Part shown: one piece after another, positions 21,006 through 24,189 of the stretch
How positions within the stretch are numbered: the first letter of the stretch is position 1
How the letters are laid out: each line of letters begins with the position of its first letter
Assembly (NCBI GenBank): GCA_011391855.1
Contig: JAABPT010000046.1
Location: 1-24,189 of the forward strand
Length of the DNA: 24,189 bases
From: Burkholderiales bacterium
GTDB taxonomy: Bacteria > Pseudomonadota > Gammaproteobacteria > Burkholderiales > Burkholderiaceae_C
Direction of reading: 5' to 3'
Position numbers and translations under genes: made by a program
The notes under the pieces: model-generated
What the model saw: the letters and a program-made list of their open reading frames with translations, nothing else
Told to the model about the DNA's origin: nothing
Database searches by the model: none

Positions 21006-22330
21006 AGAACGGTGGTGATGGCGCGCGGCGGAAGCGTCAACCGCAGGCGCTGGCGCTGGCCAGCGACGCCCAGCACGAAGGGCTGCTCCACCTCGCTGCG
21101 GTTCATCACCACCGTGGCCACCGTGCCGTCGGGGTTAATGAACGCCGTGCACTCCAGTACCTCGCGCGTCGCCGCGCACAGCACACGCCGCGCGCCAGGT
21201 TGCACGAAGCGGGCAAAGTGCCCGAGATAGGCGTAGGAACTCTGCGGCAGCAACGAACCTGTGGTTGTGTCGGCCAGCATCGGCGCGCTGCAATAATTGC
21301 CCACGTGATTGGGACCACCCTGTTCGTCGAGCAACAGGTTCCAGTCGATCCAGCCCACCGTCCAGCGGTTCAGGTCGTTGATCATCGAGCGCGCATAGCG
21401 CTCGCCCAGGTCCCACGAACCAGTGTGCGGGCCGCTTTCCTGGCAACCTTCGGTGAACAGCAGCTGCTTGTCGGGCCAGGCGTCGTGCAGCAACTGCACA
21501 TGGTCGAAATGATCGCCCATGTACCAGTGAAAACCGGTGCCCCAGACGAAGCGCGCGGCTTCGGGATCGGCCAGGACGACGCTGGCGCGTTCGACCATCT
21601 CGTCGCGGTTGTGGTCGTGGATGACGATGTGCACATGGCCCAGGCCGGCAGCGTGCAATGCGGGGCCGAGGTGGTCGCGCACGAAATCGCGTTCCTCCTC
21701 GGCGGTATACAGGCACGAGTCCCAGCGCTGGTTCGCCATCGGTTCGTTCTGCACCGAAACAGCCCAGATCGGCACGCCCTCGGAGGCATAAGCTTGGATG
21801 AATCGCACGAAGCACTGCGCCCAGGCGGCGCGGCATTCGGGCCGCAGGCTGCCGCCGCCGTTCATGGCGCCGTTGGTCTTCATCCACGGCGGCGGGCTCC
21901 AGGGCGAGGCCAGCAGCTTGATCGGTCGCCCGGCCATGCGCAGCGCGGCCTGAATGAAGGGCAGCAGCGCCTGACGATCGCGCTCGATACTGAAGTGCTC
22001 CAGCGCGAAGTCGCCCGGCGTGGCGGCGTGGGCGTAGTTGCCCAGGGCAAAGTCGCAGCTGTTCATGTGCACGCGACACAACGTGTAGCCGTGGCCGTGC
22101 AGGGGATCGAAATACGCGCGCAGCAGGGCCTCGCGTTGCGCTTCATCCAGCTTGAGCCAGGTCACGGCCGAGGCCTCGGTGAAGGCGCCGCCGAAACCTT
22201 CGATGACCTGGAAGCGGCGTGCCGGGTCGACCCAGACCCGCGGCAGGTGTGCATCGTGCTCGGTGGCTGGCGGCAACGCGCGCTGCTCGGCCAGGAACGG
22301 GCCGCCGCGCGAAGTGAGAACGCAGCGCAA
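20999..22330 (-). CDS. Glycoside hydrolase family 30 (glucosylceramidase-like beta-glucosidase)
   Basis: A 443-residue enzyme by the longest frame, which starts at TTG 22330, 13 bp after the phosphoglucomutase stop; AGG is very close, so the start is uncertain. No signal peptide, so it is probably cytoplasmic. GH30 retaining hydrolase motifs: VIEGFGGAFTEASA near the N-terminus, ASPWSPPPWMKTNG, the acid/base in AVSVQNEPM (Glu196) and the nucleophile in LLFTEGCQESG (Glu294), in the expected order within the TIM barrel; the C-terminal beta domain ends RLTLPPRAITTVL. Subfamily 1 members cleave beta-glucosidic bonds (glucosylceramide, beta-1,6-glucan, others). Placed directly after phosphoglucomutase, it probably feeds glucose from beta-glucosides into central metabolism, complementing the GH17/GH16 enzymes at the other end. 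Confidence 0.9.
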   Translation of the reverse strand: MRCVLTSRGGPFLAEQRALPPATEHDAHLPRVWVDPARRFQVIEGFGGAFTEASAVTWLKLDEAQREALLRAYFDPLHGHGYTLCRVHMNSCDFALGNYAHAATPGDFALEHFSIERDRQALLPFIQAALRMAGRPIKLLASPWSPPPWMKTNGAMNGGGSLRPECRAAWAQCFVRFIQAYASEGVPIWAVSVQNEPMANQRWDSCLYTAEEERDFVRDHLGPALHAAGLGHVHIVIHDHNRDEMVERASVVLADPEAARFVWGTGFHWYMGDHFDHVQLLHDAWPDKQLLFTEGCQESGPHTGSWDLGERYARSMINDLNRWTVGWIDWNLLLDEQGGPNHVGNYCSAPMLADTTTGSLLPQSSYAYLGHFARFVQPGARRVLCAATREVLECTAFINPDGTVATVVMNRSEVEQPFVLGVAGQRQRLRLTLPPRAITTVLA

Positions 22331-22343
22331 CGCCTGCCGGCCT

Positions 22344-23969
22344 TCAGGTGATGACGGTGGGCTGCGTGCGGCCCGTCGTGGCTGCGATGCCGGCCAGTTG
22401 CTCGGCCGTGGCGATCAAGCCCGCGAGCGCCTGCTGCGCGTCGGTGCCGTGGCGTTGCACGTCGGCTTCGAAGCGCTCCAGGTACACCCGCAGCGTGGCG
22501 CCCTCGGTGCCGGTGCCCGACAGGCGAAAGACGATGCGCGAGCCGTTGTCGAAGCCGATGCGCAGGCCCTGACCCGTGGTCACCGAACCATCCACCTGGT
22601 CGGTGTAGGCAAAGTCGTCGGCCAGCGTCACGGTGCCCGGGGAGAACTTCTGCCCGGGCAGGCCGGGCAAGGCCTCGCGCAGGCGTGCCATCAGCGCGGT
22701 CGCCGCCGCCGCATCCACGCCTTCGTAGTCGTGGCGCGAATAGACATGGCGGCCGAAGCGCCGCCAGTGGTCGCGCACGATGGCTTCCACCGATTCGCCG
22801 CGCACGGCCAGCACGTTCAGCCAGAACAACACGGCCCACAGGCCGTCTTTCTCGCGCACGTGGTCGCTGCCGGTGCCGGCGCTTTCCTCGCCGCACAGCG
22901 TGATGCGTCCCGCATCGAGCAGGTTGCCGAAGAATTTCCAGCCGGTGGGCGTCTCGAAACACGGAATGCCCAGCGCCGCGGCCACGGCGTCGACGGCGGC
23001 GCTGGTGGGCATCGACCGCGCCACGCCCTTCAGGCCGGCGGCATAACCCGGTACGAGCTGCGCGTTCGCCGCCAGTACCGCCAGGCTGTCGCTGGGCGTG
23101 ACGATGAAGCGGCGGCCGACGATCATGTTGCGGTCGCCGTCGCCGTCGCTGGCGGCGCCGAAGTCCGGCGCATCAGCAGCAAACATCGCGGCCACCAGTT
23201 CGGCGGCATAGGTGGGGTTGGGGTCGGGGTGGCCGCCGCCGAAGTCCGGCAAGGGCGTGCCGTTCACGACACTGGCCGCGGGTGCGCCGAGGCGCTTCAC
23301 AAAAACCTCGTGGGCATAGGGCCCGGTCACGGCGTGCATGGCATCGAAGCGCATGCGGAACGAGCCCGAACCCAGCAGCCGCCGGATGGCGCCGAAGTCG
23401 AACAGCGTTTCCATCAGGTCGGCATGGGTGGCCACGGGGTCGATGACCTCGACCGCCATGCCACCCACCAGCGTGTTGCCCAGCGTGCCCAGGTCGACGT
23501 CGGGCGATTCGACGCCGAGGTAGCGCTCGATCGACTGCGTGCGCCGGTAGACGGCTTCCGTCAACGCTTCGGGCGCCGGTCCGCCGTTGCCGGCGTTGTA
23601 CTTGATGCCGAAGTCGCCTTCCGGCCCGCCGGGGTTGTGGCTGGCCGAAAGGATGATGCCGCCGTAGGCCTTGCGGCTGCGGATCACCGCGCTGGCCGCG
23701 GGCGTGGACAGGATGCCGCCCTGCCCCACCAGCACGCGGCCGAAACCGTTGGCCGCGGCCAGGCGCAGCACGGTCTGGATGGCCTGGTCGTTGAAATAGC
23801 GGCCGTCGCCGCCGACCACGAGCGTGGCGCCTTTGTGGTGCTCGAGCACGTCGAACAGCGACTGCACGAAATTTTCCAGATAACCCGGCTGGCGGAACAC
23901 CTGCACGGATTTGCGCAGGCCCGACGTGCCGGGGCGCTGCCCGGCGATGGGGGTGGTGATGACGATCAT
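22344..23969 (-). CDS. pgm: Phosphoglucomutase, alpha-D-glucose phosphate-specific
   Basis: A 541-residue cytoplasmic enzyme interconverting glucose-1-phosphate and glucose-6-phosphate. ATG 23969 is preceded by AGGAG at about 10 bp. All motifs of the alpha-phosphohexomutase family are present: the N-terminal TPIAGQRPGTSGLRK; the phosphoserine loop ILSASHNPGGPEGDFGIKYN with Ser110; the Mg-binding loop DGDGDR (Asp275, 277, 279); the sugar-binding GEESAG (360-365); and the phosphate-binding C-terminal stretch RLSGTGTEGATLRVYLERFE. The length matches the one-domain-set PgmA type of eukaryotes and many bacteria rather than ManB/GlmM. It is followed closely by the GH30 gene, so the two are likely one transcript for glucan or glycogen metabolism. 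Confidence 0.96.
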   Translation of the reverse strand: MIVITTPIAGQRPGTSGLRKSVQVFRQPGYLENFVQSLFDVLEHHKGATLVVGGDGRYFNDQAIQTVLRLAAANGFGRVLVGQGGILSTPAASAVIRSRKAYGGIILSASHNPGGPEGDFGIKYNAGNGGPAPEALTEAVYRRTQSIERYLGVESPDVDLGTLGNTLVGGMAVEVIDPVATHADLMETLFDFGAIRRLLGSGSFRMRFDAMHAVTGPYAHEVFVKRLGAPAASVVNGTPLPDFGGGHPDPNPTYAAELVAAMFAADAPDFGAASDGDGDRNMIVGRRFIVTPSDSLAVLAANAQLVPGYAAGLKGVARSMPTSAAVDAVAAALGIPCFETPTGWKFFGNLLDAGRITLCGEESAGTGSDHVREKDGLWAVLFWLNVLAVRGESVEAIVRDHWRRFGRHVYSRHDYEGVDAAAATALMARLREALPGLPGQKFSPGTVTLADDFAYTDQVDGSVTTGQGLRIGFDNGSRIVFRLSGTGTEGATLRVYLERFEADVQRHGTDAQQALAGLIATAEQLAGIAATTGRTQPTVIT

Positions 23970-24043
23970 GGGCGGGAAACTCCTGCGGCTGGCCAGGGTG
24001 GCGTGACAGACCGCAGCGTAACCGCTCGAAAGACCGCCGCCTG

Positions 24044-24062
24044 CCGCAATAGCAGGTTGCGG
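24044..24062. other. Small inverted repeat upstream of pgm
   Basis: CCGCAA-TAGCAGG-TTGCGG, 6-bp arms with a 7-base loop, in the 141-bp gap between the unrecognised partial gene and phosphoglucomutase. It could be a weak terminator of the upstream gene or a regulatory hairpin. Nothing else is apparent in 23970-24110. Confidence 0.3.
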
Positions 24063-24110
24063 GCCTTCGACAGACCTTCAGCGTGGCACTGACCTCGCTT
24101 CAGCGCGATA

Positions 24111-24189
24111 TCACCTGGACCAGTAGACCCCGTCCATCAGCACCTTGGGCGGGTTGGCATTCGGTGCATTGCCGGTGAACTCGTAGCGG
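24111..24189 (-). CDS. C-terminal 25 residues of an unrecognised protein
   Basis: The minus-strand frame enters from the right edge and stops at TGA (24113-24111). The visible end reads RYEFTGNAPNANPPKVLMDG followed by VYWSR. It is not long enough to identify a family. G/C-rich third positions and the tidy end 141 bp before phosphoglucomutase suggest a true gene end, possibly upstream in the same carbohydrate cluster. Confidence 0.5.
   Translation of the reverse strand, partial: RYEFTGNAPNANPPKVLMDGVYWSR

Noticed and set aside
22152..24092. 646-codon plus-strand open frame across phosphoglucomutase
   Set aside because: Shadow frame; the minus strand carries a complete phosphoglucomutase with every catalytic motif.

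Overview
The window is GC-rich DNA, densely coding on both strands, with short intergenic gaps and frequent ATGA/GTGA overlaps. It looks like a betaproteobacterial chromosome, probably Burkholderiales (Rubrivivax/Methylibium/Leptothrix-like). This rests on codon use, on the family content, and on a GC-rich palindromic intergenic element at 3640-3715 of a kind I recall from that order. No rRNA, tRNA, insertion sequence, phage gene or CRISPR array is visible.

Layout. (1) 2-1285, plus strand: the 3' end of a GH17 beta-glucanase, then a GH16 beta-glucanase lipoprotein and a hairpin at its stop codon. (2) 1372-5038, plus strand: a branched-chain 2-oxoacid dehydrogenase operon (bkdA1, bkdA2, bkdB; no E3). 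A repeat sits exactly between the strong ribosome-binding site/ATG after bkdA2 and the ATG of bkdB. (3) 5128-5433, plus strand: a lone MNT-type nucleotidyltransferase, possibly leaderless. (4) 19582 down to 5580, minus strand: about 14 kb of 16 co-directional genes, nearly all exported or membrane proteins. In transcription order these are DUF2092-A, small exported protein A, outer-membrane beta-barrel, DUF2092-B, small exported protein B, alpha-carbonic anhydrase, a two-repeat periplasmic protein, a 42-aa ORF, a 4-TM protein, an MscS/MscK-type channel, an exported unknown, a DUF3604 protein, a membrane-anchored peptidylprolyl isomerase and three HupE/UreJ paralogues. (5) 19864-20949, plus strand: an AraC-family regulator divergent from that train. 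(6) 24189 down to 20999, minus strand: the end of an unrecognised gene, phosphoglucomutase and a GH30 glucosidase.

How they fit. The two ends suggest beta-glucan/beta-glucoside use: GH17 and GH16 cut polymers, GH30 removes glucosyl units, and phosphoglucomutase links glucose-1-P and glucose-6-P. The bkd genes serve valine/leucine/isoleucine catabolism. The minus-strand train is the most interesting part. It appears to be a coherent but uncharacterised cell-envelope system. It contains a duplicated module (DUF2092 plus a small exported protein sharing a PVSxAGVARR motif), a predicted OM barrel, periplasmic enzymes, a mechanosensitive channel and three HupE-type permeases whose predicted mature N-termini all begin with histidine. 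The divergent AraC gene and a CAATTG pair 21 bp apart in the shared intergenic region are a plausible control point. Function is not deducible from sequence alone.
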